Part shown: piece by piece, positions 21,314-34,200 of the stretch
Layout: each line of letters opens with the position of its first letter
How positions within the stretch are numbered: the first letter of the stretch is position 1
Position numbers and translations under genes: made by a program
Assembly (NCBI GenBank): GCA_949357655.1
Contig: CASHTG010000001.1
Coordinates: forward strand, 1,860,001 to 1,924,000
Origin: Parascedosporium putredinis
Lineage: Eukaryota > Ascomycota > Sordariomycetes > Microascales > Microascaceae
DNA length: 64,000 nucleotides
Direction of reading: 5' to 3'
Notes under the pieces: generated by a model
Told to the model about the DNA's origin: nothing
The model's database searches: none
Seen by the model: the letters and a program-made list of their open reading frames with translations, nothing else

Positions 21314-24300
21314 ATAGGCGTGTATCCTCAAAAACCGGCTCTAGATGCTAAGAGAGGCCATTACCACAATAGCTCAGGGGAAGATGGAGCTGAGGTTCAT
21401 GAAGTTATGCTCTCTTGCTAACCCATTACGTCTTGTCAGCCTATTGCGATTACTTTCTGGCCTTGGCATAGGTCCCCTCCAGCTATCTCTTAGCTTAGAC
21501 GTAACGTTGAAGTCGTTGAAGCCTATCCCGAAGTCTCGGGCGCCCCTTCTTTTTTTTTTTTCTTTCTTTTTCCTTCCCAACACCCACAGTTCGGGATGTA
21601 CGTCTAACATACGACCACTTGTGATCTATGGATGACATTAATACTAGTTGTCGAAGGAAACGGCGTGTCGAGAGGCCCATCTACCGATAGCACTCGTAGG
21701 ATCGGGTAAAAGGCCCCTCCAAGCGAGGGCTGTCCTTACCAAAACCAAGCCCCGCTTAATGACCACGTACAAATTCAGGCGAGTTTCATGCCTGGTGCCT
21801 CGAGGAACAAAAGGGCCCCGAGAAGGACTTTTTCTTCTCCCAGGCTGAAAAACAGGTAATGAATGATCTCTAGCCCCGTAAATGAGAAAGGGGACGCGGC
21901 ACATTAGTTTCTCGGAAGCCACCATCTCGCAGGCTGACTGGTCATTCCGCCGGATGAACCGTGCCATAGGTTGGGGCAACCGAGGATGTGGATGAGAGGG
22001 CGGAATCTATATTAATAGGTATAATCGCTAACCCGGCTAATTCAGCGTGTGCTGCTGAGTCGAGCGTGATTATTTGATCAGGAGGAGATCCTGGAGGTTG
22101 TCCGAATAACAGCGTCTACACTAGGTAGTTTGGTAATACAGAGGTAGTGCACACCAGTGTACATTTACACTTTGAGCAGGAGGAGGTGTTGAATTGGCAG
22201 GTATTGTTAGTGATCCATGGATTGCTTCTCATTTCCTTGCCTCGTTTCATTGACGTAGTATTCTCGAGATCCGTTGGACGTTCAGGTTAATCATCCAATT
22301 GGGCGTCGAAGCTGGCAATCACCGCCAGACAAGGAAGAAGGGGGCCATGTCGAAAATAGCCACGCCGATTTATTATTAGGGTTATGGCATTTCAAGTATC
22401 AACAGAGCCCTGGTTCCTTCAGAATCCTCTGGCCCCAGCCCTCCTCACCTTGTCATTATTCGAGACTTTGCAGGGTGAGGGCAAGCTTTGCAATCTGACA
22501 TCTATGGAAGAAGATGGTGGTCACCTTATGGCCAATGGATTCGGTTGACTGCAACCCTTTTTTCGAGAAAATGCAGTCGGTTCGACGTGGCGTGGGCGCC
22601 AACGAGTGCTGCTAAAAATGGGCTGCAAGGTACCGACTAAAGTTGCATGGCTGGCCTGGCCACCTTTGGCTCTGGCTTGGGGCGTCTCTCACAAGTTGCT
22701 TTCGGTCTTGAAGTGGCACCCACCAGGCCCTTCTCTGGGCGTCTCTGGGCCAGGCCAGGCACTTTGCCCGAAACAGGCCAATGCTATCGAGGAACAGGGC
22801 ATCCTCATTTCGCTATTCCTGTTTGAGTGGCTGAGAATGCACGGGCGGTGCCTGGATCCGGCCTGGCGTGGTAGTCCACCATTGCACCTATCGCGTTTGG
22901 GCAAAGCTCAGGGTTTCTGTTTTGGCCCCATAGTCGCCATTGGCTTCTGCTCGACTGCCAGTTCATTCGGGTAGGGAAAGTCAATCACCGCTCCCGCAAA
23001 AGGAAAGTTGATCACCCTCTTAGTTGCTTTTTTATTTCTTTGATGGCTTCTGTTTCTTTTTGATTCGGCAACAACAGGGTTAGCTTGGCCGCGAAGGAAA
23101 ACAAAGAAATGAAGAAAAAGTGGAAGATGGGATGGCTTATGGGGAAGTGCAACGGAAATATTTTGAGATTAATGTCATCAAATCATCCTTCTCCTTTCCT
23201 TTTCCTCCCCTACCTTCGCATCTTCTACTCACGACCGCTGGTTCTTGAAGGAGAGACGGAACCGGTTATTGTTAGCAATAGCATCATCTACCTCGGTATC
23301 ATTTCCTCCTTTCCCAGCCAGCTGGCTACTGCCCGCTCCCTTGAGCGTGAAGGCCAAACAGTTGTTATGAGCCTGTGAGAAATGGTGTTTCCGCTTCTGA
23401 CTCCGAATAAATGTTTGGGATGCGCGGATTTTCGAAACATCGGCAATCCAACTCGCTGACCCGCCCTTGACCACGAACCAGCGCAAAGACCGAGTTGGGG
23501 CCTGTCTATTCAAGCCGAACCCCTGTAATGATGAGGGGGCCTTGGGGTCGTGCGTGGGCGATAATATTCTTTGCAAAAAGTTTGATTTGGCTGCTTGCGC
23601 TCTTGTGGGAACCAGGGCGAGAGGAGGCAAAGTGTGACTGACGATGATTTCAATGGCTGGGGGAACTAATATCGGTAGGTTATTCAGATGGCGGACAAGT
23701 GGATGCCAGCTCATTAACCAAGTCGTGAGTACCTGGGAGTCCATGCTCAGGCGCGCTTGGTTTCCTTGAGTTTCCACGCATGCCAGCAGTACTGGGTACG
23801 ACAATGGTAATTAAATTATGCACGATAGTCGCTGCCAGCCAAGAGCGGTGCGGGAGGTGGGTCGTTGTCACTAGACCTGTGATTCGCTGTAGAGAGCTGT
23901 ATTTTCCTTAGTACAGATACTTCTTGATGACTGGGTTCGTGCCTGTGCCTGAGCCACCGCGTGCCTGGCGGGGCGGCACTTCTTTAGAGCCACAGGTACC
24001 TCGTACCTACCGTTGTACCGCAACCGCTGGGTTGCTCCTGCGTCTCCTGCGTGGACCAAGGCTGCTGGCATGTAAGATTGCAATCAAGCCCAAGATCGGT
24101 TGCTGCAACCCCGGCCGGTGGGCGAGGGAAAAAAGTGGTGTGTGCACGAAGCAAGGCCCAAGCCCCCCAATCCCAGTCTAAGCCCAAGGATGCAGGTCCT
24201 TGTCCCTATCGTGCGTTCCCGTCGCCTCCCAATCCGTTGATGAAAGCCCCGTTCCTCCCCCTTCTTTTCTCCCTTTCCCTTTTCCTCCCAACCTTATCCT

Positions 24301-24607
24301 CGTTTCCACTCCAGCACATCGCACCCTCCTCGAGTTGCAGGCTTACCAAACTGCGTTCACTCTTTTAAACATCAAGCATCAAATCGGACTCACGCTCCAG
24401 ACGCCCCAAGGGAACCTTCGTTAGCTTCTTCTTTTCAACAGCATCCGCTACTCGCCGCCATCTAGCACGCCTTCGAAACCGCGACGAACCCTCGTTTCTC
24501 GTTGTTGAACAATTCGTACTTTGCGAACCGCCCCGAACCTCGGCCGTATCCGTATCTTTGCGATTACCTCTTTTTCTCACCTCGAAGAAATTCTCTCCAC
24601 CGTAGCC
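21314..24607. other. Gene-poor interval
   Basis: 3.3 kb with no coding signal that I can support on either strand. It includes one TACCTCGGTA decamer (23289-23298), a run of GGTACCTCGTACCTACCG at about 23996-24013, and the CT-rich leader (24230-24600) of the secreted-protein gene. Confidence 0.55.
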
Positions 24608-25426
24608 ATGAAGTTCACCGCTGCCGCCCTTTTGGCCCTTGCCGCCACCGTCGCCGCCGACACCATCAAGTTCACCCGGGCCAGCCCCGGCCAGCTCGGT
24701 ATGCTCCGCCGCCAGGAAGACGGCGGTTATGAGCCCGAGGTTCGCGAGTGTGGCGATGGCAACACTTGCGCCGAGGCCTGTGGTGCTGGATACGAGCAGT
24801 GCGACTCTGATGACACCTCCAACCACTGCTTCAACCCCAGCGCTGGCGAGACTTGCTGCCGATTCCTCGGTCTTGGATGTAAGTTGTTGATTGTTTTCTC
24901 TTCTTCCCGCCGGCACCCCAACATCCCGTCTCTCCTCGACGCTACCACTCAGTGCGCGTTTTATAAGGCTGTTTCAGCAGCGAGGCACCTCATCTGGCGT
25001 GATGTGATTGTCGGCTTTTATATCATTGGATGTGTATATACTAAGTCTCATGAACCACAATAGCTTCTTGCAACGCCGGTTACTTCTGCGCTCATGACTC
25101 CGACAAGAACACCGTCTGCTGCGGCGAAGGCAAGTCCCTCGAAGAGTGCGCCGCCCTCAACGACTCGGGTGCCCTCGTTTCCGATGTCCCCGTCACCTCG
25201 ACCGCCGAGCCCACCGCTAGCGAGACCGGCGCGTCTAACAGCACGGCCACGCTCCAGCCCAGCTCGACCAGGGGCGTCGTGTCCAACAACACGGAAACCT
25301 CGACTACGAGCCGCACTGGCGGCATCCCCGGACCTACTCAGGTTCCCCGAGAGCGGCGCTGCCAACTTTGTGCCTGCCGCCGCGGCTGCCCTCCTCGCTG
25401 TTGGCGCCTTCGCTGCCCTTCTCTAA
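24608..25426 (+). CDS. Small secreted cysteine-rich protein with GPI-like tail
   Basis: Two exons: 24608-24878 and 25064-25426; about 211 residues. The N-terminus is a clear signal peptide (MKFTAAALLALAATVAA). The mature part has twelve cysteines in two blocks: ECGDGNTCAEACGAGYEQC and FNPSAGETCC encoded by exon 1, then SCNAGYFCAHDSDKNTVCC and LEECAA from exon 2. A Ser/Thr-rich, probably O-glycosylated stalk (TSTAEPTASETGASNSTATL) follows, and a hydrophobic C-terminus NFVPAAAAALLAVGAFAALL that fits a GPI-attachment signal. Such proteins are common on ascomycete cell surfaces; their function is unknown. The tail is reached only across a frame break at the C run 25345-25348 (two bases lost, or one gained), restoring QVP-ESGAANF. 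Reading straight on instead gives an Arg/Cys-rich end, which is unlikely to be real. Confidence 0.8.
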
Positions 25427-28374
25427 GCGTCCATCGCCGACTCTGATTGATCAGAGGATGATGCGTCCCAAGTTGTCGACCTGGGACGGACGGCCGGACC
25501 GAAAGGGATGAGTGTCGACATTGTTTGGTTTGGTCCTCTGGGAGGCTTTTTTCACGAGGATTCCCGGACTACTCAACATCAATCAACAAGCGTGCCATGA
25601 ACGATGCTCTTTTTGTTAACGACCCTCACGACGACGGCTGGTTGCTTTCATTCAAAGGGAAGGCGAGGAACTGGTTACCAAGCTCAGCTCCCAACCCAAA
25701 AGAGGGAAAACAGGCGAAAGAATGGGAACGAAAGGAAGGCGAGGAAAGCGCGCACGATGTGTTGAGATGGTCAAACCGGGAAGCCGGGAGGTGTTTGAGT
25801 GTTACGCGCCGGGTGTGCATTCTCTTTTTTCTTTTCCGCATTTTCTTGAAATGATACACCCGCGATTTTTGCTACATTTTTTTGATCTTGCTCCTGCAAC
25901 AACTTGTTCTGAATGGTGGTGGCTTGCGTCAAGCTAGGCCTCCCGCCCCCTCCCATGATTTTCTTGGCTTGCTTGGTTAGATTCTGGGAGTTCTTTTTCT
26001 TTCTTCATTTCTCGAGCTTTCTAGGCTCTGATATTTCCTCGCGGAACGATTCCCCCTCCTTCGTCAAGAGGCTTTAGGTAGCGATTTTTGTATGGGTTTT
26101 GTGGCTTTTTCGTTAGGTTCGTTATGCGACGGTCGGTTGGCCTGAGGATCTATTTACAATAGAAAAGAAATTATTTTCTTCTTTATATCTTTCTTGTTCA
26201 CTTGTGCATACATGTATTGCGAATCTCGAGAATGGCGTTTCTAGGCCGGAGTTTGATGGATGGGAGGAGGTTGTCTTCACCATGGTAGAAGGACGCCATA
26301 TGGTTCAAGCCTCGAATATCTTGCGAGCCCTCCTACGTTTGGATAGGGAGATGGATAGATCTATGTCTCGGGCGAGAACGCCATGGCCCCTCCCGGCGCA
26401 CCGTTTGCTAGCACACGACTGTCTTGGTTGTCACCGGGCTGGTAGGGTCGTTCCTCGGCAACTAAAAGGTCTCAGAAACCCACTTCTCTTGGTTGGGGGA
26501 GATGGTGTCTCGGAGCTTCACGAGAAGTCGCCAGGGCCGCGATGGAGATGTTAGGCCGGCGCCAAGGATCGCCATTCCGATGACCAGCTGGTGCAGATCA
26601 CTTGCCGTTTTTTCATAAGGCGGCATCAATGGACGAGCAGAGGAGCAGCCCCTCGTTGCTTTATCACATCACCTAGCTTCCCCCATCCCCCAGATTCGCG
26701 TCGACATCACGGAAATAGAGAGGGTTTGCATTTGCGACGAACCAAGGGAGAAAGAAAAAAGCAGAAAAAAAAGGTCTGAAGAAGGGTGACAAAGCCCACA
26801 GCTGTCAATCTTTGAAACATGTATCACCAGCCCAGAGACTTTTGAGGATTGGTTACCGGTGCTACGCAAGGATGGCGAGCAGACCTCGACGCTTGTCAAG
26901 GATGGACTATCTAGTTAAATGTAAGTGACTCCAGGTTGCGTTTGCATCGAGGACCCGAGGACCGGGCGATTTTGGTCCCCCATCTCTCGCCCCGTTAGCT
27001 AATTCGTGTGCTGGGAGGAGAAATGACGCGTTCAAGTGGAGGGGAGGAGGCCGGGTGGTTCGTAGTTCGCATCCACGTATGTCATTTGCTTCCACGCCAC
27101 GGATAACGAATGGTCCAATATTGACTAGTGAGCCGGACATGGCCCCCGCCTTGTTAGCCTGGTCGGTTTGGTGGGGCAGAAGGGTAGGCAGACTCGACGT
27201 CAAGGTATTATGAGAGGGGGAAAAGAAAACGAACTGATTGATCCTATGTACTCACCGTTGTCACGGTGTGGGAAACGCGTAACGATAAGGCAGACCCGAA
27301 GAGTCAGAATTAGTGGGAGAACAATATTAGAGACCAAAGGAAAAGGGCCCAAGAGGATCTACTAGTTCTCGCACGCTGCGTCTATCGGCTTACAATACAA
27401 GAAAACCCCTACCTGGAGAGCACAGAGGGCGGATAAGTAGGCTTGATGCGCTCCCACCGGCCATCACCCGCCAGAGAGACAGACCCATGGATGCATAGGC
27501 TCGGCCCATTCCATTCCTATATATCCTCGAATGATGAGCCGAGTGGATTGATTTGTTGCCCGTTTGAATTAATCTGCCTACCGTTTGGAGAGGTAGACAG
27601 GAGATATATTCGTATTGGCACTTTTGTGTCCTACTTCTCTTGTCCTTTCTTTCTTTCTATTTCTGGACTGTAAATGGCCCATGTAGGTTCAACGTTCAGC
27701 GTTGTGAGGCAAGTTGTGGGGCATCGTCATCACCGGCATTTGGGCAATTGAGGGTCCACGGGTGCACTCGATTGATTTTCGAGTACATGTACGCTAGCCC
27801 CGGGCGCTGTGCTGACCCGGTTCTCAAGGCAGCCGAGACCAGCGCCGGCTCAGCTCCTGATCAATGAGGATTGAAATTTTTAGGGACACGACCACCATCA
27901 ATTGATCTCGACCCTCACCAATTTCCATTTCCCCACCATCCCATCCCATCCACCCATCCACCCACCACCAAGATCCTTGGGCCCAAACAATCACCGTCAG
28001 GCGTCCACCAAACGAAACCAAAGGTCGCCTATTTAGGATCTCGCGTGCCTCGTGATTCCGCCTCAAGTCCCCGTCCTTTTCTTGTCCGATAACGATTATC
28101 TCGTCGACTGGATATCCTCCACGTCATCCCTTGGCGAGTCTTGTGCGTGCTTGGCGACAATCCCCCTTTTTTTCTTTTTTTTTTTCTCGATAACCCCCGA
28201 TACCCGCACGCGTCCTCTGTTTTCACACCTGATAGTCTCTGCGAAAATCCACTCACAAACGAACGGAGGAATAGCCAAAAAAAAAAAAGGAGAGGGAGAA
28301 GAGAGAAACCCAGCCCAGCTTTGCAGCGTGAAGCGTGGAGAAAGAATGAGACGCTACCGCGCACCACCTCAGTG
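25427..28374. other. Gene-poor interval
   Basis: 2.9 kb containing the 3' UTR of the secreted-protein gene and the upstream region of the RBR ligase gene. A poly-A run (28277-28288) and CT tracts (28165-28190) lie near the latter. Open frames are short and unlike proteins. Nothing else supported. Confidence 0.55.
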
Positions 28375-30422
28375 ATGGTGTTCTCCAGTCTTCTCGGCGG
28401 CGACCGATCCCACCACGCGAAACTCAAGCCCTCGCGGAGTTCCACGTCCTCGAGCAAACCCGTTGCGCCGCCCCGCCGCTCCTCCCCGAACCCATCCACC
28501 CACTCCTCTACCGCGGCCGAGCAAGATGCCTCCCACGCCGAATACATCTCCGACGAGTCCCAGCTCCTGGGTGTCCCGGACGAGTCTCCCGACCTGCGGG
28601 AGTTGAATAACAGCCTCGAGGCTCTTGCTGTCGTCTTTCCAAACGTGCAGATTGAGGTGTTTCGGGAGATGCTGGCGAGCTTCGAGGGCCAATCTAGGTT
28701 AGCCCTTGTGGCCGATGCGCTGCTCAAGAACCGGGTTGCCTGGGTCAAGGGCCGGTGGCGCGTCGTAGAGCCTCTGGATGCCCAGGAAAAGCAGGTAGCG
28801 ACGTCAGCGGTGAACGGTAGCGCCGCGCGGGGTTCGCTCCTGGTCCCGGCATCCGAAACCTTTAGAAGCGGCCCGTACAAGGATGCCGTCAAGGCCCTCG
28901 CCTGGCACGAGTTCAAGGGCTTGTCAAGGTCCACCATCAACGCCGTCCTGGCCGAGTGCAACTACGCGTACCTCGACGCGCGCGTCACCCTGACCAACCT
29001 ATCTTCCCGGTCTTGGCGATTTGCTATATCCTCACTGTTCTTCAGGCGCAAGCCCGTCACATCTGCGGAGGCGCAAAACCACCCGCTAGTGACGTGGAAG
29101 TCGACGGGCAAGGGCTCCATCATCCCGACCATCAAGTCCACCGGAAACCCTGAGCTAGACAGGAGCTCTACGACGCGCTCGTCCGACCCCTGCGAGAAAA
29201 GGCCAGGCAGGACCGCGAGGTCAAGGACAAGGAGCTCGCTCAGTTCCTCAACAACGAGGAGGCTGCCGAAACCGATGCGACCCACGAGTGCTGCTGCTGC
29301 TTCACCGACGGCGCCTTTGAGGAGTTTACCAGCTGCAGCGTGGCCGGCCACCTCCTGTGCTACAACTGCGTCCAGCACTCGCTCTCCGAAGCCGTCTTTG
29401 GCCAGGGCTGGCACAGCGTGGACGAGCCCACGGGCACGCTCAAGTGCATGGCCGTCGAGGGCGACGGCTGCACCGGCCGCATCCCCTCGGACCACCTCCA
29501 CCGCGCGATGCTCGACATGCCCAAGGGCGCCGACATCCTCCACCGCTTCGATCGACGCCTCGCCGAGCAGAGCCTCGTCGGGGCGCAGCTTCGCCTCGTC
29601 CACTGCCCCTTTTGCAGTTACGCCGAGGTCGACGACGTCTACCTGCCCCAGACCGCGCGCGACCTCACCCTCCGCCCCAACCGCGTCCTCCACGTCATCG
29701 TCTTGTTCCTCTGCGCAACCGCCCTGCCCCTCTTCCTCCCCTCTTCCTCCTCGCCACCCTCTTCTGCCTCGCCCTGAGCCTGCGCTCCCCGCCAGGCCCT
29801 TACCTAGCCGCCGAGTGGCAGCGGGCCCTCCAGCGGCGCTACCGCCGCCGCCGGGGCCCCAAGTTCACCTGCCTCAACCCCGCCTGCGCGCGCGCCTCGT
29901 GCCTCTCGTGCAACAAGTCGTGGGAGGACATCCACGTATGCAACGAGTCCAGCCTCGTCTCCTCCGCACCCAGGTCGAGCAGGCCATGAGCATGGCCGTC
30001 AAGCGCGTGTGCCCCGCTGCAACACCTCCTTCGTCAAGAACGCCGGCTGCAACAAGCTCCGCTGCCCCTGCGGCTACAAAATGTGCTACGTCTGCCGCAA
30101 GGACATTGGCGAGGAGGGCTACCGCCACTTTTGCGACCACTTCCGCCCCGACGGCGACCCGAAACGCTGCACCGAGTGCTCCCGCTGCAACCTCTGGGAG
30201 GCCGACGACACCGAGCTCCTCCTGCGCAAGGCCAAAGAGGACGCCGAGAAAAAGTGGATGGAGAGGGAGAAGCGGGCCCTGTCCGGCGCCGAGCGCAAGT
30301 TTCTCGAGACCGGCTTCTCGGGCGCCGGTGGCCGCGCCGTCGTCGAGACTATGCTCACGAGGAGACGGATCCCCACCTTGCCCGAGTTTCTCGACACTAT
30401 TCTCGAACTCATGTTTTACTAA
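28375..30422 (+). CDS. RBR-type (RING-IBR-RING) E3 ubiquitin ligase
   Basis: A single exon of about 683 residues after frame repair. RBR ligases receive ubiquitin from an E2 at RING1, form a thioester on a RING2 cysteine, and transfer it to substrate. Visible in order: a Ser/Pro-rich N-terminus; a CUE/UBA-like helical part (LRELNNSLEALAVVFPNVQI); RING1 (HECCCCFTDGAFEEFTSCS, LLCYNCV); the IBR (KFTCLNPACARASCLSCNKS, WEDIHVC); and RING2 (RVCPRCNTSFVKNAGCNKLR, CPCGYKMCYVCRKDIG). The likely catalytic cysteine is that of AGCNKLRC, codon 30048-30050. A Lys/Glu-rich helix (LLLRKAKEDAEKKWMEREKR) closes the protein. Four one-base losses occur, near 29159-29161, 29730-29745, 29950-29965 and in the C run 30012-30015. 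The Cys and His ligands resume exactly across each. Its substrate is not evident. Confidence 0.85.
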
Positions 30423-31260
30423 TCTCTCTCATACTTCTTTTTTTTGGGTCTTCTACCGCGTCATATTTATCTTTTTTTTTTTTTTTTTTGGATATCCTCT
30501 TTCAAAGATTCACCGCTTCTTTCTCTTCCCCTTTCAGTCACGCCGTCGATGAGTATATGGCATGGGTAGAGGTAGCACACTAGAACATTCGCCCTTCCCA
30601 TGCCTCCCTCCCTTTCTCTTACCGGGTTATCCTTGGATCAATATTCTCTCCCTAATTCTCTCTCCTTCTTTTCTTTTTCTTATTCTTTTGGGCTAAATCG
30701 GAACACGCAAAGACGCCTCGGAATGTACACGCAATGGATCTAACGTAGAACGGGGGACACCCAGAGGCCGATAGAGCCTAGGAAGAACAAATAGGTCCAC
30801 ATCACTGCTTCTCTCTTTTCAGGGAGGGGTTTCTTTCCGTTTTCTCTTGTTTCCTATCGTTATCGGGTTTTTTTCACTTATGTCACTCTCTTCACTTGTC
30901 CAGACTTTACAGATCCTCCTGCATAGATACCCTAGAGAATGAGACATGTGCTCCCAGGCATCACATATAAATTGGATCAGGGACGACGACGGGGATAATG
31001 TGTAGCCAAAACGGCGGTAGTGACCCTTAAAAGAACCATGGGAATCTGAAGAAACTCGGTGTTTATTGAACATCACATATTCAAACAAAAGGAGCATGGA
31101 CCATAGCAAAATGAACAGCCAATCAGGTCCCACTAGTTGACATCTTCTACTCTAATCATACAGTTCCACTCCCACTTGCCGCTCCTCGATATCCATTACG
31201 GTTGGCCTAGCCTCCCCTTTCTGCCTCTCTCTCGACAGTACGAATAACCCCACCAAATTT
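30423..31260. other. Intergenic, convergent 3' ends
   Basis: 3' UTRs of the RBR gene (+) and MFE-2 (-). T runs are at about 30437-30443 and 30472-30489. No gene seen. Confidence 0.6.
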
Positions 31261-34200
31261 CTAAATAAGCTCGACGGCAGCGCCACCAATGGCGAGCTTG
31301 CCCGTCTCCTTGACCTTGGCCTGAAAATGACCTTGTTGCCCTCCTTCCACATCTCGGTGACAAGAGTCTGGCCGGGAAGCACGGTGCCGGCGAAACGGAC
31401 CTTGATGTTCTTGAACTGGCCGAAGCGCTCGTAGACGGCCTTACCGGCAATACCGAAGAAGCAAAGTCCGTGGAGGATGGGCACCTTGAAGCCGCCCATC
31501 TTGGCGAAGCCGGGATCGACGTGGAGAGGGCTGTTTTAGAGGAAGGGGGCACAATCGCGTTAGCGGATCCGTCGTGTGTATCTGCAATGTGCACATGGCT
31601 CGGTGGCCTGGGAGAGGTAAAGAAAACTTACTTGTAGTCTCCGGAAAGACGGTAAACGGCGGCTTGCTCCTCCGTCGTCTTCTCCTCAACAACTGCATCG
31701 GGGGCCCTGTTGGGAGGGGCGTTGGCCGCAGTGCTCGCGCCGCGATCCGCCGCCTTCTTGGGTCCGCCGAAACCGCCGCAGCCGCGGAGGAAGACGGTCA
31801 TCTCGTTGTAGAAGACTTCCTCACCCGTGGCCTTGTTGATGGTGGTGACGGCCGAGCGCACGACGGCGGCGGCACCCTTGTCTACGACCTCGAGGAGCTT
31901 GGGGTACGAAACGAGAGTGCCCGAGGTGGGGATGGGGTACTTCTTGACCTCGAGGAATTGCTCGCCGTGCAGAAGCATCATGGGGAAAAGTTGGGCACGA
32001 GATCGTCAAGGTTGTAGGGAGATTCCGCGTTGAAGGGCGGGATCACGCCAAAGGTAGGGACGGCCTGGAAGTCGTCGGCACCCTCACTATGCGCGGCGGA
32101 AGGCCGGGGTGGTCAGTCCAACAATTCTCTACACCCTAGTCTAGAAGGTCCCTTCGGCACCTCTACATCCTACCCTCCATAGGATTGGAAGGTGACTTAC
32201 TAGATGTACTTGAGATCGGTGCGCTTGGCTCCAATGCCAAGGTTGTAGAGCATCACGTCGCGCTCTTCAAAGGTAAACTCGGTACCCTTGGCGGTAGCTT
32301 GCTTGGCGGCCTCGATGGCCTTGAGGTACTGGGAGTCGCCAGACTCGCTTGAGGAGGAGGCCTACGGTGAGAGAAACAAAATTTAATAAAGACGAAACGG
32401 AACCCTCAATCGAGCTTTCTATTGTTTTTACATATATACAAGACGGATAAAATTTCATTCATGAAATCATGACAGGTGGACAAGACGTGCTGTTCTGTGT
32501 GGAATTTTGGTTTTCAAGGTTGCAAAAGATAGACAAGGAAAAGAGAGAAGAATTTTCCTCATACCTTCTTCGACTTGTTCTCCATGTTGGCCATGATCTT
32601 CTTGAGACCATCCTGGCCCTTCTCGGGGTGGTCAGCCCTGCCGTCAAAGGTGACAATGTCCTTCCAGTACTTGAGGACCTCCTCGGGGGTGAGGGTGACG
32701 TCGACAGGGAAGCCGTGACCGCCAGTTCGCTGCCACCTGGTCTGACCGATCCAGCCACTGCCAACCTCGTAAAGGCCGCCGGTAGGGTTGGGGACCTTGT
32801 CGCTGGCGAGGGCGAGGACGAGGGGCGCGACATAGTCGGGCTTGAAGGCCTGAACAAGCTCCTCGGGAAGGATGGTCTTGGTCATGGCGGTACCGGCGTT
32901 GGGGGCAATGGTGTTGACGTAGATGTTGTACTTGGCACCCTCAAGAGCGAGAGCCCTGGAGAAACCGAGGATACCAGCTTTCTAAAAGTGAGAGAGAAGT
33001 GAGTGTTAGTAGTCTGCTGCGACCATGGTAGACGGCATACTAAGCCCATGGAGAAAGGGGGAAGAGGCGGAGATATTGTGCAGGTTATTGACTTGACGAC
33101 TTACAGCAGCAGCATAGTTGGCCTGGCCAAAGTTGCCATAGATACCCGAGGTGGAGGTGGTGTTGATGACACGGCCGTACTTCTGCTTGAGGAAGTAGGG
33201 CCAGGCGGCCTTGGTAACCTTGTAGGTACCACGGAGATGGACGTTCATGACGGGGTCCCAGAGCTCATCAGTCATGTTGGTGAAGGCTTTGTCGCGGAGG
33301 ATACCGGCATTGTTGACAATGATGTCGACACGGCCAAAGGCGTCAATGGCGCCCTTGATGACGGCCTCACCGTCCTCGGCGGAGGCCTTGACACCGGCAG
33401 CCTTACCACCAGCAGCCTTGATCTCGGCGACGACATCGTCGGGGTTGACGAGATCGTTGACAACGACGGAAGCGCCGTGCTTGGCAAAGGCAAGGGCGTA
33501 AGCGCGACCGATACCAGCACCTCCGCCAGTGACGAGGGCAACGCGGCCGTTGAAATCGAGGGTCTCGCCGGCAGGGTTGGGGCCGAGCTTCATGGCGTCC
33601 TCAAGGAGAGAGAGGAAGTCATTGGTGCCAGTGGGGTGCTGGGGGTTGGAGAAGTCGGTGACCTTGTTCCACTGCTTGAGGACGGCGCCGGGGGTGTAGG
33701 TCTCGTCGGGACGGAGGAGGAGACCGCTGGAGCGCTCCCATCGGAGCTTGGCACAGTGTCCAGCGCCGGCCTCGAAGATGGAGCCGGTCTCGGTGGTGTT
33801 GGACTTGTGGACGAGGCAAGCAACGATGGGGACAATCCAGTCGGGCTTGAGGTTGGCGAGCACATCAGGGGCATGATGGTCTCGGTCATGCGGCTAGCAG
33901 CTATAAGAGGAGAGGAAAGCAATACGGGTTAGCGTTCATTGCCTAGGCAATAAGAGGATTTCCTGGGGATTCCTTCTCTTTTCCCCAGACGATTGACTTA
34001 CCAATGGGAGCAATGATGTTGGCGAGGATGTTGTACTTGATGCCCTCCTTAGCGAGGGTCTCGGTGAAACCGACAAGAGCGAGCTTGGCAGCTAGGTGGA
34101 CATGAGGTGTTAGCTGTACTGAATCTTCTCCAATTATAGCCTGCACTTCCTATCACTTACCGGAGTAGTTGGTCTGGCCGAAGCTGCCGAAAAGACCGGC

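Noticed and set aside
28141..30552. One continuous frame of about 800 codons across the RBR region
   Set aside because: Only its first third and a short piece near 29965-30015 are real protein; the Ser/Arg/Pro-rich middle is out of frame with the conserved RING and IBR cysteines, which resume in other frames.
33003..33932. Plus-strand open frame of about 309 codons
   Set aside because: It is antisense to exon 4 of MFE-2, whose dehydrogenase motifs are on the minus strand; its own translation has no recognisable motif.
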